Below are positions 22,270 to 32,720 of a DNA stretch of 64,000 nucleotides, in pieces. Both the position numbers and the translations under genes were made by a program. The stretch's first letter is position 1, and every line of letters begins with the position of its first letter. The notes beneath the pieces are model-generated. The model was not told where the DNA came from and searched no databases. It worked only from the letters and a program-made list of their open reading frames with translations. Source of the stretch: Agrypnia vestita (Eukaryota; Arthropoda; Insecta; Trichoptera; Phryganeidae); NCBI GenBank assembly GCA_016648135.1, contig JADDOH010003974.1:81538-145537 (forward strand). Direction: 5' to 3'.

Positions 22270-23352
22270 TTTTATTTTATTTATTTATTTATGGGAAACT
22301 AACAGTACATAAAGAGATTATACATGATTATTGAACAGTATAGAGACCATCTTACAAGTTTTCACAGAATTAACCTGTTGTGTTCTAACATTAAGCGACA
22401 ATAACTTGAGTTATAGAATAAAAAACAAAAAAAGTGAAAATTTAAGTTATGGACAAACTATGGGAGTCAAAGAATTAGAGGTAAAAGGAGAATAAGGAAT
22501 GGATAGGAAAGGACAAATCTACTTAGTAAAAAGGACAAGAGATAAGAATAAAAAGAAGTGCAAAAGATATATGTATAGCATAAAGATATCTGATCAATAC
22601 ATCTGCATATATATATATATATATATATATACGAGGTCTGGGCAAAAGAAAAAATGTTAATTAAAGAAAGGTACAAGATAAAAAATTACATATACGAAGT
22701 CGGTTCAAAATAAAGAAGATGGATTAAAGAAAAGGAAAAAAAAGAAGGTTTATGACCGAGGTGAATATCCAAGGGTTTTAAATTCATAGATCGATGAATT
22801 GAAAAGATCCAAGTCGCTGAATATAGAGTTGGACAAATAAGACGAGCGATGTATAAAAGAGTTTTGCCGGGAGTTGGTATTACAGTGTGAAAGGCTCAAG
22901 GTCTCAACCGATCTAGTGGATCTTCCGGGTAATTTCAGGGAGATGCGCTGCAGCAATGCCGGGCAGTCAATCTTAGACGTAGCTAGTTTATGAAATATAA
23001 CATCAGCAGTATTTCTGCGATTGAGCAGGGATGTAATGTTAAAGAAGGTCGAGGAATCTACATTACTAATGTGAATACGATGGGAACGAAAGTCAAGATA
23101 TTTTATGAATCTGTTCTGAACACTTTCGATTCTGTTTATATGTACTTGATATCTGGGGCTCCTCACCTTACTCCTAACAAAGGAAAAGTAAAGGATCTTC
23201 ATAGTATTTATTTCTTGGAACTGTTTACAAGCGCGAAGAACGAAGCCTAGCATTCGAGAGGATTTGGCGACCATAATATCAATATGCTTATCTAGTAAGA
23301 GTTTGCAATCAAGAGTTACACCAGTATTAGATCGAGTCATAGACAAAGTCCT
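22270..23352 (-). mobile_element. 5'-truncated non-LTR retrotransposon (Jockey/CR1-like)
   Basis: The minus-strand frame 23346-22750 encodes a reverse-transcriptase C-terminus: GVTLDCKLLLDKHID…SSRMLGFVLRACKQF…MKILYFSFVRS…YQVHINRIESVQNRFIKYLD. These are family hallmarks after the catalytic domain. About a dozen residues usually found between FVRS and YQVH (the LEYAS…W region) are missing, a small in-frame deletion. A 3' UTR with (AT)n and purine-rich runs follows, then GTACTGTTAGTTTCCCATAA and an (AAAT)n tail at about 22290-22270. The same 3' end occurs at 53165-53303. The catalytic part is absent, so the copy cannot act by itself. Confidence 0.75.
22605..22631. repeat. (AT)n microsatellite
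   Basis: About 13 uninterrupted AT units, inside the 3' UTR of the LINE above. Confidence 0.9.
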
Positions 23353-23409
23353 TTTTTTATGAATCAGACATTTATTTTATCTGATTATAAAAAACTCAAA
23401 TTATATTCG

Positions 23410-23586
23410 AGTTTTTTGGTGCAGTCGTCATGACGCTTGACCAGTGATCTGGTGATCGGTGGTTCGAGCCCCATTCCAGAATACCAGCAAGTCCTATTTT
23501 CATAGCACAAGCGTCTAGCTTATTTTGAAAATAGTAAAAATATTGATACGACACGCATTCCATGTTCGCATCTCTATTAAAAAAAT
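23410..23586 (+). mobile_element. tRNA-derived SINE, family 1, second head type
   Basis: Body and A tail match the copy at 4889. The head differs (GGTGCAGTCGTCATGACGCT…; B box GGTTCGAGCCC at 23461-23471; then CCATTCCAGAATACCAGCAA) and resembles the copy at 54646. This suggests two subfamilies with a common body. Confidence 0.7.
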
Positions 23587-23589
23587 ACG

Positions 23590-25115
23590 TTCTATGTTAT
23601 GTGTTAATTTTCTGCCATCTTTTTTTTATTGATGTGAGTTTATTATATGTATACGAATATCTATTCCAGTGTGCCTATAAAAGGCATTATCAAGGTCAAA
23701 AAGGCCCCAGTTCGCCTTACACAATTTCACACACAGTCCAGGATCTCACAGAGTGGAGGAGAGTGTTTCGCGTTGTAGAAGCAGAAAAAAGAACCACGAT
23801 GTTCAATGATAAGCTCATCAAATAAGAGATAATCTTGTATTTTATTTTGTATATTTAAACGAACTGAAGCATTTATATACGCTCTATATACCAGATTAAG
23901 ATGAAAAGGAAAATAGGAGCCAGCGACCCCCAGACTTATGTTATAGTATCAAAACTGATTTTTGTTTTTGTAGAAGAACACTACAGTAGGTGAGAAAGTT
24001 AAAATATTATGAAATACGAATTCGGGGGACTTTGGAAGATAACAGGCAATACAGGTACCATAAAATGTGTTACCGTCAAAAATATTAAAAAATCAGATCA
24101 GTTTTTTCAATGTTTTACTTAGACATTTTTTGTACATTGTTTTTTTTATCTTAACTGAAATGTAATATTTAAACATTCTTACCCAATACTGTTTTAACCT
24201 AGAGAAAATATTTCAGGTTGAGTAGTTCTTATCTCTCATTCGTTTGCACCTAATTCTATTATTAAGCTCACGGCTGGCGGCTGAACTTTTTTATGTCTGA
24301 AAGGGTGAGAGACCATCATATGTATCTGGCAGACTAGCTAATATTAAAAAATAGTGGACCCAATAACACACATATAATTCAGCTTTATTAAAATAACATG
24401 GTTAATGTACTGCATTTTTAATTCATGTATTGTAACGGACAATGAATGGAATTGAAAAAAACATGGTTATTTAACTTCAAAACGTCTGGCAGAAAAATGA
24501 TCCCAGAGAATCAATGGTCATTTTTTTACCCCCAGACCCCAGAGAACCTAAAGTCTGGCAATCAAAGTAAACAACCCCGTAAAACATTAAAAAATCAGCT
24601 TTGTTAAAATGACTAAAATAACATTTTACTTACAAATATTTTGGTACATGTATTAACTGTTTTCTGCGAAAGTCCACCGAACTCAGATGTCAAAATATCC
24701 AAGCCTTCTTAACTACTACAGCGTACGTCTATATAAAATATTTCAGGTTTGATACTAGAACGTAAGTCTATCGGTTGCTGGCTCTCGGTCTATAACTAGC
24801 AGAGAGTGTCGCTCTAAAATCCATAAAATGATTTGTAAAATAAACAAAATAAACCTTTAGTGTAATATAATAAACTAATAGTTAAGTAACCGGCATTTGC
24901 TGACAACGGTCACTGCGTGGCTATTAGTGACAATTAGCTGATGCTTACAAAATGCTGCTTTTCATACAATTTGGTTATTTTTTGTAACTGGTAACGGCAA
25001 AACCACGCATTGTGTACTGCGTTTTTAGAGTCGTTTTAGGGTCGTACTGATATGTCGCCTTTTTTGCGTTATATGCGGAAGGTTAGAAATACACGAAATA
25101 GGAATTGATGAACGT
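23590..25115. other. Intergenic DNA with old internal repeats
   Basis: Several words recur in order with heavy divergence: AATCAG(A/C)T…TTTT…TTTACTTA…GTACAT (about 24092, 24380, 24595), TATTTCAGGTT (24211 and 24739), TCTGGCA(G/A) (24322, 24485, 24554) and CCCCCAGAC (23927, 24530). This fits an ancient tandem or segmental repeat of a few hundred bases. No coding frame is supported. Confidence 0.35.
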
Positions 25116-25119
25116 AATA

Positions 25120-25220
25120 TCGTGTAGAATGATCACTTAAGCAACTCTTACGGGTTGTTAGCCCTGGGCCATCGTATAAGAGACTTCCATACACGTTTCT
25201 CATACATTTGTCTCTGGGAG
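25120..25220 (+). repeat. Dispersed repeat I, copy 2
   Basis: Counterpart of 14630-14740. Confidence 0.4.
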
Positions 25221-25342
25221 ACTATAATATATAATTTTGTGAAAAATAGTTTTGTTTACAAAGATTTAATTATTCAAGAATATATATTTTAACTCCATTA
25301 TAAATATGTGGTAAATATACGCAGAAGGGAACATCCGCTGTT

Positions 25343-26433
25343 AGCCAATCTCCTAAAGAAGGGGTTTATTTCATCTACGTACAATCTCATAGTCAGTGGG
25401 TAGGTATACCTTTGGTACCTTTAAAATGTATTTTTAATTTTTATTTTAAAATTATAAAGATTAAAAAGCGTTGTGTTGAAAGTAGCCAATCTCCTAAAGA
25501 AGGGGTTTATTTCATCTACGTACAATCTCATAGTCAGTGGGTAGGTATACCTTTGGTACCTTTAAAATGTATTTTTAATTTTTATTTTAAAATTATAAAG
25601 ATTAAAAAGCGTTGTGTTGAAAGTAGCCAATCTCCTAAAGAAGGGGTTTATTTCATCTACGTACAATCTCATAGTCAGTGGGTAGGTATACCTTTGGTAC
25701 CTTTAAAATGTATTTTTAATTTTTATTTTAAAATTATAAAGATTAAAAAGCGTTGTGTTGAAAGTAGCCAATCTCCTAAAGAAGGGGTTTATTTCATCTA
25801 CGTACAATCTCATAGTCAGTGGGTAGGTATACCTTTGGTACCTTTAAAATGTATTTTTAATTTTTATTTTAAAATTATAAAGATTAAAAAGCGTTGTGTT
25901 GAAAGTAGCCAATCTCCTAAAGAAGGGGTTTAGTTCATCTACGTACAATTTCATAGTCAGTGGGTAGGTATACCTTTGGTACCTTTAAAATGTCTTTTTA
26001 ATTTTTATTTTAAAATTATAAAGATTAAAAAGCGTTGTGTTGAAAGTAGCCAATCTCCTAAAGAAGGGGTTTATTTCATCTACGTACAATCTCATAGTCA
26101 GTGGGTAGGTATACCTTTGGTACCTTTAAAATGTATTTTTAATTTTTATTTTAAAATTATAAAGATTAAAAAGCGTTGTGTTGAAAGTAGCCAATCTCCT
26201 AAAGAAGGGGTTTATTTCATCTACGTACAATCTCATAGTCAGTGGGTAGGTATACCTTTGGTACCTTTAAAATGTATTTTTAATTTTTATTTTAAAATTA
26301 TAAAGATTAAAAAGCGTTGTGTTGAAAGTAGCCAATCTCCTAAAGAAGGGGTTTAGTTCATCTACGTACAATTTCATAGTCAGTGGGTAGGTATACCTTT
26401 GGTACCTTTAAAATGTCTTTTTAATTTTTATTT
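25343..26433 (+). repeat. Tandem array, 141-bp unit, about 7.7 copies
   Basis: Units start at 25343, 25484, 25625, 25766, 25907, 26048, 26189 and 26330, each AGCCAATCTCCTAAAGAAGG…GTTGTGTTGAAAGT. Copies are almost identical. Units 5 (25907) and 8 (26330) share three variants not found in the others: TTTAGTTC for TTTATTTC, CAATTTC for CAATCTC, and TGTCTTT for TGTATTT. The last unit breaks off after TTTTATTT. Its missing end (TAAAATTATAAAGATTAAAA…) resumes at 26512 after a 70-base intrusion. The open frames at 25412-25933 and 25976-26356 arise because 141 is divisible by three; I see no sign that they are genes. Confidence 0.95.
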
Positions 26434-26510
26434 CGTTACATACATAATACTATATAATGTTTTATGGAAAACAATATTTAGTAGGTAAATCACATTAAAA
26501 CTAAGGATAA
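26434..26510 (+). repeat. Intrusion in the last array unit, duplicated at 27302-27372
   Basis: TACATAATACTATATAATGT…AAATCACATTAAAACTAAGG occurs at both places with few differences. Here it separates the end of the last 141-bp unit from its body, so it is either an inserted short element or a segmental copy. Confidence 0.7.
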
Positions 26511-26514
26511 AATT

Positions 26515-27225
26515 ATAAAGATTAAAAAGCGTCGTGTTGAAAGTAGATTAATGTCTGCCAAAAGAAGTTGGGCTTGCACCTATTAATCTACAAAGGGAAT
26601 ATTTGATGGCTGGCGGCAGACTGAACTGGTTTTTATCCTTGGGTTGTTATATAAAATTTGAACTATGAAATTATACAAAAATAATGTACCAAAACGAAAT
26701 CCAAAAAAAAACCATAAAATTTTAATACCACTAAAAACTTACGTAAGTGGAAATGCGTGCGACCATATTTGAGTGTCGGCAAATATTCTTGAATTATTAA
26801 GTCTCATAAATAAATTTAATATCAATTTAACGATACTACATTTAGTTACAAGGTAAACAAGTTCCATTTCTATACACATTTTAATTTTCCATTCCGTAAG
26901 AAGAATATAAATTTCCCACAGCATAGAATGAATACACTTATGGAACGACTAACCATAATATAATTATTCTTCTTGTAGTGCCTATCCGGTTATTGAACAT
27001 TAGCGATCGTTCTATAAAATATTTAAGTATGTTGAAATTTTTCAAAAACACAATTACTGTCCCCAGAGGGATCGTCATATATCAAAATATATTATAGATG
27101 TCTCAAAAGACGAAGGAAAGTAGGTATAGAAGTTTAAGTATTTACAGGGCTTAGGTACAAACTATCATATTGCTGGCTGGCTGATCACTTTACATAAAAT
27201 CTTAGATTTGCGTCATGGTTTTTTC
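26515..27225. other. Intergenic DNA, nothing recognised
   Basis: 26549-26640 has TCTGCC and GGCTGGCGGCAGACTGAACT, like the 24.2-kb repeat words. The open frame 26739-26924 (minus) looks random. Confidence 0.3.
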
Positions 27226-27227
27226 AA

Positions 27228-27305
27228 CCATGAGGTTCTCCTCTTCCGGGGACCCGACTTCCGGTAATCTTTTCCTGCATTAGGGAGTGCAAGATCTCGT
27301 TTAAT
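27228..27305 (+). repeat. Dispersed repeat K, copy 1
   Basis: GTTCTC…CTTCCGGGGACCC…CTTCCGGTAATCTTTTCCTG…GTGCAAGATCT matches 59287-59362 at moderate identity. Confidence 0.5.
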
Positions 27306-27392
27306 ACATAATACTATATAATGTTTTATAGAAAATAATACTTAGTTGGTAAATCACATTAAAACTAAGGAGTAAAAGAGATTTCCGATGAA

Positions 27393-27577
27393 TTTTTTTT
27401 TTTTAATAGAGATGCGAACACGGAATACGTGTCACATCAATTTTCTTACTATTTTCAAACTAAGCTAAACGCTTGTGCTATGACAATAGGACTAACTTGC
27501 TAGTCTGGAGTGAGGTTCGAACCCGCGACCTTTGCATCACGACGCGAGAGACCTAACCACAAGACCAACAAGCTATT
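27393..27577 (-). mobile_element. tRNA-derived SINE, family 1
   Basis: A minus-strand copy of the 4889 element: head with A box, B box (GGTTCGAACCC read on the plus strand at 27512-27522 as its near-palindromic complement), body and T-run tail at 27393. Full length. Confidence 0.75.
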
Positions 27578-27672
27578 CTTTTTTTTTTTTAATATTTAAT
27601 TTAATTTAATATAATAAATTCAAATATATTTAAATAATTAATATTTTAAATATTTTTAAGCATAAAATTTGT

Positions 27673-28008
27673 GGTCAGACATTTTACTAAAATTTCATTT
27701 ATGTTAATATATAAATAAAAATAAAAATTACTTTTTCGTCTACCGGTTTCGAGACGTAACCCGTCTCTTCGTCAAGACAACCACTACACTAGTATGTAAA
27801 TATCACTACAGACCACACCAAAGTATTATTTTTACACCAACACTTTCATATAATACTGTTATTATTTATTACGTGTTACTCTAACTAAAGGTCATAACAA
27901 AATATACCAAGGTGCATGTTCTTTGTCCTGACGAAGAGATGGGTTACATCTCAAAACCGGTAGACAAAAAAGTAATTTAAAGTGGTTATATACTAACATA
28001 AATAACAT
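27673..28008. mobile_element. Fold-back element A, copy 2
   Basis: Same family as 7062-7362 with a longer centre (about 140 bases). Left arm (minus sense): TTGACGA, GAGACG/CGTCTC hairpin, GAAA, ACCGGT. Right arm: CTGACGA, GAGATG/CATCTC, AAAA, ACCGGT, with UUUGUC and GACAAA flanking. Each arm has lost one invariant base of the hammerhead-like core (C to T on the left, G to A on the right). It sits 96 bases from the SINE above. Confidence 0.7.
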
Positions 28009-28014
28009 ATATTT

Positions 28015-30095
28015 ATTCTTATTGGAGAGTTTTCAGCGGTCTTAGTACCACCTTTTTTAATGTTAAAATGATTTTCTTTTTGCTTCTGGATTATCACATA
28101 ACCATTAGAATCATATGAATCCAGCTTATTTTTAGTTGCCATATTTTTAAATTAGCTACGTAGAACCACCTTTCAAATGCTACTAGTCCCTTTAGCATTT
28201 TTTCGTGAATTATCATGATTCCGCACCAGGGAACAAAAAGCATTCATAAATATAAAGCGTCGTATCATTCTCATTAGCAAATTGAAATTTAATGCCATGT
28301 CTGCGCAATACTTTGTTCAAGAATGCATCTCGGGCTTGGTACGAATGGACTTTTAATTTTACAAAAGATTCCGAGTTTTCGTTTAATCTTCATTTCAGGT
28401 AGACGTTTTTTTTTTACTTTTTCCAGTCTAATTTTTTTCGCTATCATCCGTATAATTTAATTTGCTATTATTATATTAGAATTATTGTCCTATGCAAATG
28501 CATAGGAAAATAATTATAAAAAGTTTTCCATTGTTATTATATTATATTATACAAATATTATTAAAGTTCTATGTGTTTAGGTGAACATAATATTTATTTG
28601 TGTTGTCACGTAGGGGTGGCTACGGGAGGCAAATGAAAATACCGGAAATAAATCAGCCATCCTTGAATTAATGATTAATTAATTATTTAATGTAACGCTA
28701 TTCTTTAATCTACACCACTTCGCTATACATCACTCGTATATAAACTCGTTATTGTCGTTGGATAACACGTATCCATCGCTCGTAGAATATTCAATTCTCG
28801 CACATAGAAGTAGCACCAGTTTATTTCGTTACCCAGGCTCTTCGCTCGATTATTTCGCTTTATTTATCGCTTCGATTATCTTACGACTTCGTCATTGCCT
28901 CGCAGCTCGTGACCAACTTCGCACCAAATGAACTGTCAAAACACAACATCAGCGGCGGCCTAGATACGCGCTATTTATTCCTGAAAACGCTAGTTTTATC
29001 GAACTTCCTAGATTATTCTAGTGTTTAGGGGAAGTTTACTATCGCTTCTCGGTTGTTCCAGGCATTTACCGAACGCTGTAGATCACCCTAGATTTCTATA
29101 CGCTATTGTAAATCCTTAGACAGTATTGTGACATATTACAAGGGATATTGACAGTGCTAAATTTATTTTGCTTGCCATTCTGTAACAGTACATTACATTA
29201 TACATACTTATATTATGAAAAAGTTTCTGCGTTCTATTATAGGACACTCTTTATTGCACTCCGCGCACTTTAACATTATGAGATAGCGAACGTTCAACGG
29301 ATTGTGTCAGTGTTTGCCAAAAGTTTTATCTCTCGATATAAAAGCCGGATAATGTAACTATTACAAAAGTTTCTATGACCTCATTTTGATCCACCGTTCA
29401 CAATACATACCATATTAATATTTGATGCATTTTAAAACAACACGATCCTTTATTACTTGAAAGACTAAATAATTAAGATTTAATTAATGGTATTAACGGT
29501 ATCAATTCTTTCTCAATGTTTCACTTGTTAGCGATGATGAAAGGAGAAATGAAAAATAATTCTAAAGCACTTTTCACGAAATCGTTTTACTTTGTATATG
29601 TACTATTTAAAAATAATTGTTTGTCATAAAGTCTATTAGAAAAGTTTAATGTAGTTTATTTCATCCAAATCGGACAACAAAATATATACATTGAAAATAA
29701 TCAGATTTATTGAAAAAATATTATTGATTAGAAAACACAAGAAGATAACTTATGCTTTTAATTTATGCAAAATCTGTTGAATCTGTTAAATACAAATCCG
29801 TAGAATTCTTGAATTACTAATAAATTTCCATGTCCCATCACTAGTATGTATCTGGATCACATCTCGTTCAGTATTAACAAGTCTAACTACCCTCTCTTAT
29901 TTAGAGAATGTGCCGGGGTTACAATGTTTCACTGACATTTGTTTGATATATGTACTAAATTGTTGTTTAAAAATCAAATAAACAATATTATTTAACATTA
30001 GTGTATTGTTTTTTCGTCATTACTGTGTTGAGAAATTTTTATTTTGTTTTGTTTTTTTTATCCGTTACTGCAATTATTTTTTATGTAAAATGTAT
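28015..30095. other. Intergenic DNA; possible solo LTR at 28600-29140, otherwise nothing recognised
   Basis: A block at about 28600-29140 is richer in C and has many TCG/CGC words (GCTCTTCGCTCGATTATTTC…CGCTTCGATT), a TATATAAAC box at 28737 and outer TGTTGTCACG and GTGACA. This could be a solo LTR, but I cannot demonstrate terminal duplications. A POU-octamer-containing palindrome CCTATGCAAATGCATAGG lies at 28490-28507. The rest is AT-rich. Confidence 0.3.
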
Positions 30096-30117
30096 GTGTG
30101 TAACTAGATTAACCGGA

Positions 30118-30290
30118 TACTGGAAGATGGTCTTTCAGGAGCCTCAATAGTCGTATAGCTTGCATGCGAAGGTGTTTGAATGTGGATGAGGCGAGAGTCG
30201 TGTGTCAGGACAAAAATATGTGGCGCTCTATTCTTTCTGCCTACCCCCACGGTGAAATGGCATTATGGTAAGTAAGTAAGTAAGTTAATT
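30118..30290 (+). mobile_element. 3' end of a LINE with (GTAA)n tail
   Basis: One frame reads ACMRRCLNVDEARVVCQDKN then MWRSILSAYPHGEMALW stop, the same C-terminus as the copy at 62203-62718 (TCMRRCMNVAEAKVVCQDRR…). A frameshift precedes it near 30135. The tail is GGTAAGTAAGTAAGTAAGTT. Heavily 5'-truncated. Confidence 0.7.
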
Positions 30291-30342
30291 ATGATAACTT
30301 ATTTGTTACCATTATTTTATGTTAAGATAAAAACTCGTATCT

Positions 30343-30763
30343 ACTAACTAAGAGGAATGAGCGAGCACTGGACGTTTTTGAAAGGAAAATTTTGAGGCGT
30401 ATCTTCGGACCGGTTCTAGAAAATGGACTATGGCGCAGACGTTACAACAATGAGCTCTATACTCTTTTTAAGGAGCCAAACGTCACAAAATTTATAAAAC
30501 TGGGAAGACTTCGTTGGCTGAGTCATGTGGAGAGAATGTACGAGCATCAAGCACCAAAGTCCCTGCTGAACTCAAGGCCAATAGGGCGAAGGAGCTTAGG
30601 AAGGCCGAAACTAAGATGAAGCGACAACGTCCTCAAAGATATCTCTGCCTTAGAGCTTCGAAACTGGAGAGAGCTGGCACTAGACCGAGATGAGTGGTGG
30701 AAAATTATTGAGGAGGCCAAGACCCACCAAGGGTTGTAGTGCCAAGAATGATGATGATGAAAT
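30343..30763 (+). mobile_element. 5'-truncated LINE (RTE/Jockey-like C-terminus) with 10-bp target duplication
   Basis: The frame encodes …ERALDVFERKILRRIFGPVL…LGRLRWLSHVERMYEHQAPK…GRRSLGRPKLR, a stop, then SDNVLKDISALELRNWRELA…DEWWKIIEEAKTHQGL stop. The internal TGA replaces the usual Trp of R-W-x-D. A (TGA)n tail follows. ACTCGTATCT flanks it exactly at 30333-30342 and 30764-30773, so both ends of the insertion are defined. Only one debilitating change in about 130 codons suggests moderate age. Relatives lie at 47.8 and 48.4 kb. Confidence 0.85.
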
Positions 30764-30779
30764 ACTCGTATCTTTGTCT

Positions 30780-32155
30780 CGTCACTTCTCGTAAAGCATT
30801 TGGTGAATATTCTGTCCTAAGTCACTCCGTTGGACAAACGTGTAATCGATCCGTTCTACCATTGAGTAGGTAGGTACCTGTGTATATCTTGAGTTCAATA
30901 AGTATTGTGTAACGGGAATTGCGTGTTGTGTGATGTCGCATTCGTTTCAAAATTTTATTTTTATTTTATTCATTTGGTCATTTGTTGGTTTTAGATGATT
31001 AACCTGGCGCGTCCCAGCATTTACCATATGAAAAACAATGTAAAAAACACATGAAAAAGAAGTTAAATGTACAAAGTAAGGCAAAAATTCAATATCCTAA
31101 ATAATGTCGTTTTTTGATGGCGGTACACAGAAAAATTTGGCCCATAGATCAAAACTGAGCCTTAATTTTTAAAATAAAGTTAAAACAAAGAGGTGTGGGT
31201 TACACATTTAATACATACACTCAAACAATACATACTCATTAGTCGCCTAATTACCAAATGTTCATTTTCATCTAACGCGTATAAAGCTACATACAATAGT
31301 ACATACTACTTGGATTAGTCGTTGTGACATCTTTATGAGCCAAAAACAAGCTCAGCAATAAATTCAAAGTAAAATCTTCAAACAGTCGTAAAATAATTCA
31401 AATTAGGTATTAGTTCAGACGTATGTTTAAAATATTCATAAAGTCGAAACTGATTACATTATACCATAATATATAAAATATGGAATGTACACATAGGGGA
31501 CCCGCGTGATATTATTCATGTTTCATTTGAGTATTTCAATATAAACAAATGTTTTTTGACTTCGCATGAAGCAAAGAGTATTACACTCAGATATCTGTCG
31601 CTTGAAATAAAAGCCTTTGAGTTTTTGTACAGCTCCATTGTGAATTTATGAAGTGTATTCAACAAAAATAAAAATATTTTCTATTTCTAATAAAACTATT
31701 TTGTCGATGTCAGCTTTTGAAGGTACTTATAACTGAATTAAAATTCAGCAAAAATAACAAGTTGAAAATAAATGCAAATAATTTTGGGAAAAGCAATATA
31801 TATTGTTTTTTGAATACTTTGATTATTTTAACATTTACATATATAAGAAAATAAAAAATTTACGCTATGGTTTTATTCCAAGCCGGTCAGCTACAAACGA
31901 TCGGTTAACAAACAAGTCCTGCGAATAAACAATTTTTTTTTATGTAGTAATGAGCGATTAGAAATCTTAAGTGAAGAGAAACTTCTTCAGCCACGGATTA
32001 GTCATTTCAATTGAACTTTAAGGTCATCGCCACGTGGATAGGAAATAACAATTAAACCATTTTTTTATTATCAAAAATACATCTTAAAATGTTTTAAACA
32101 AGTACCATTTTCGTTCAAACCTTCACGCAGTAGAAATAATCAAATTTTAACATGA
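30780..32155. other. Intergenic DNA, nothing recognised
   Basis: AT-rich, no supported coding frame or shared repeat. Confidence 0.35.
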
Positions 32156-32159
32156 GTAT

Positions 32160-32492
32160 TTGAAGGCGTTTGTCACATTCCGCGTTCAGATTTCTCCGTA
32201 TTTACACACACAGAATCGAAGCGTCTGCTTGTGTGGCGTCTGGAAAATGCGTGGAAAGGAAGACACCTGTCGCATGCAAGCAAAACGCGGTGCAAATAGT
32301 ACGTGCGAAAGATATGGCGATACATTCGTTGCATTTTCAATCGTTTTCTACTGTTTTAATTTGATTTTATCTACTGTGTTTGTTTTTGTCCGAAGTTCCT
32401 TGAAGGGCATAAAATATACAAATTGTGTACAACTAACCCATCAAAAATTACGTAATTTTACATGTTGGATCCTTAATAATAAGTATTTATAA
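32160..32492 (+). other. Orphan open frame in a small GC-richer pocket
   Basis: A 110-codon plus-strand frame overlaps another (32170-32364) in a segment (32160-32340) less AT-rich than its flanks. The peptide begins with Cys- and Arg-rich sequence and later becomes hydrophobic (FVAFSIVFYCFNLILS). No family is recognised, there is no splice context and the two frames compete, so a gene is not claimed. Confidence 0.2.
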
Positions 32493-32720
32493 AAAAAATA
32501 ACGAAAACAAAAAAAAGTTAAAAAAAGAAAATGCGAAAAAATACGTAAGATGTCACATAAAGTTATGAACAGATAGACAGACAGATACCGAAATCAATAT
32601 TTTTGGGATTCGTATAATTAAAAATAACAGAATCATCCTAAATATTCACATACATCGATCAAACATTTTAAAAAATAATTCTCATATTTAGACATCAATT
32701 TTTAGTAATGTTAGATAGTA

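Noticed and set aside
25343..26433. A CRISPR-like array
   Set aside because: The whole 141-bp unit is repeated without unique spacers, and the DNA is eukaryotic.
28600..29140. A confirmed solo LTR
   Set aside because: TG…CA-like ends and a TATA box are present, but no clear target duplication or second copy could be shown.
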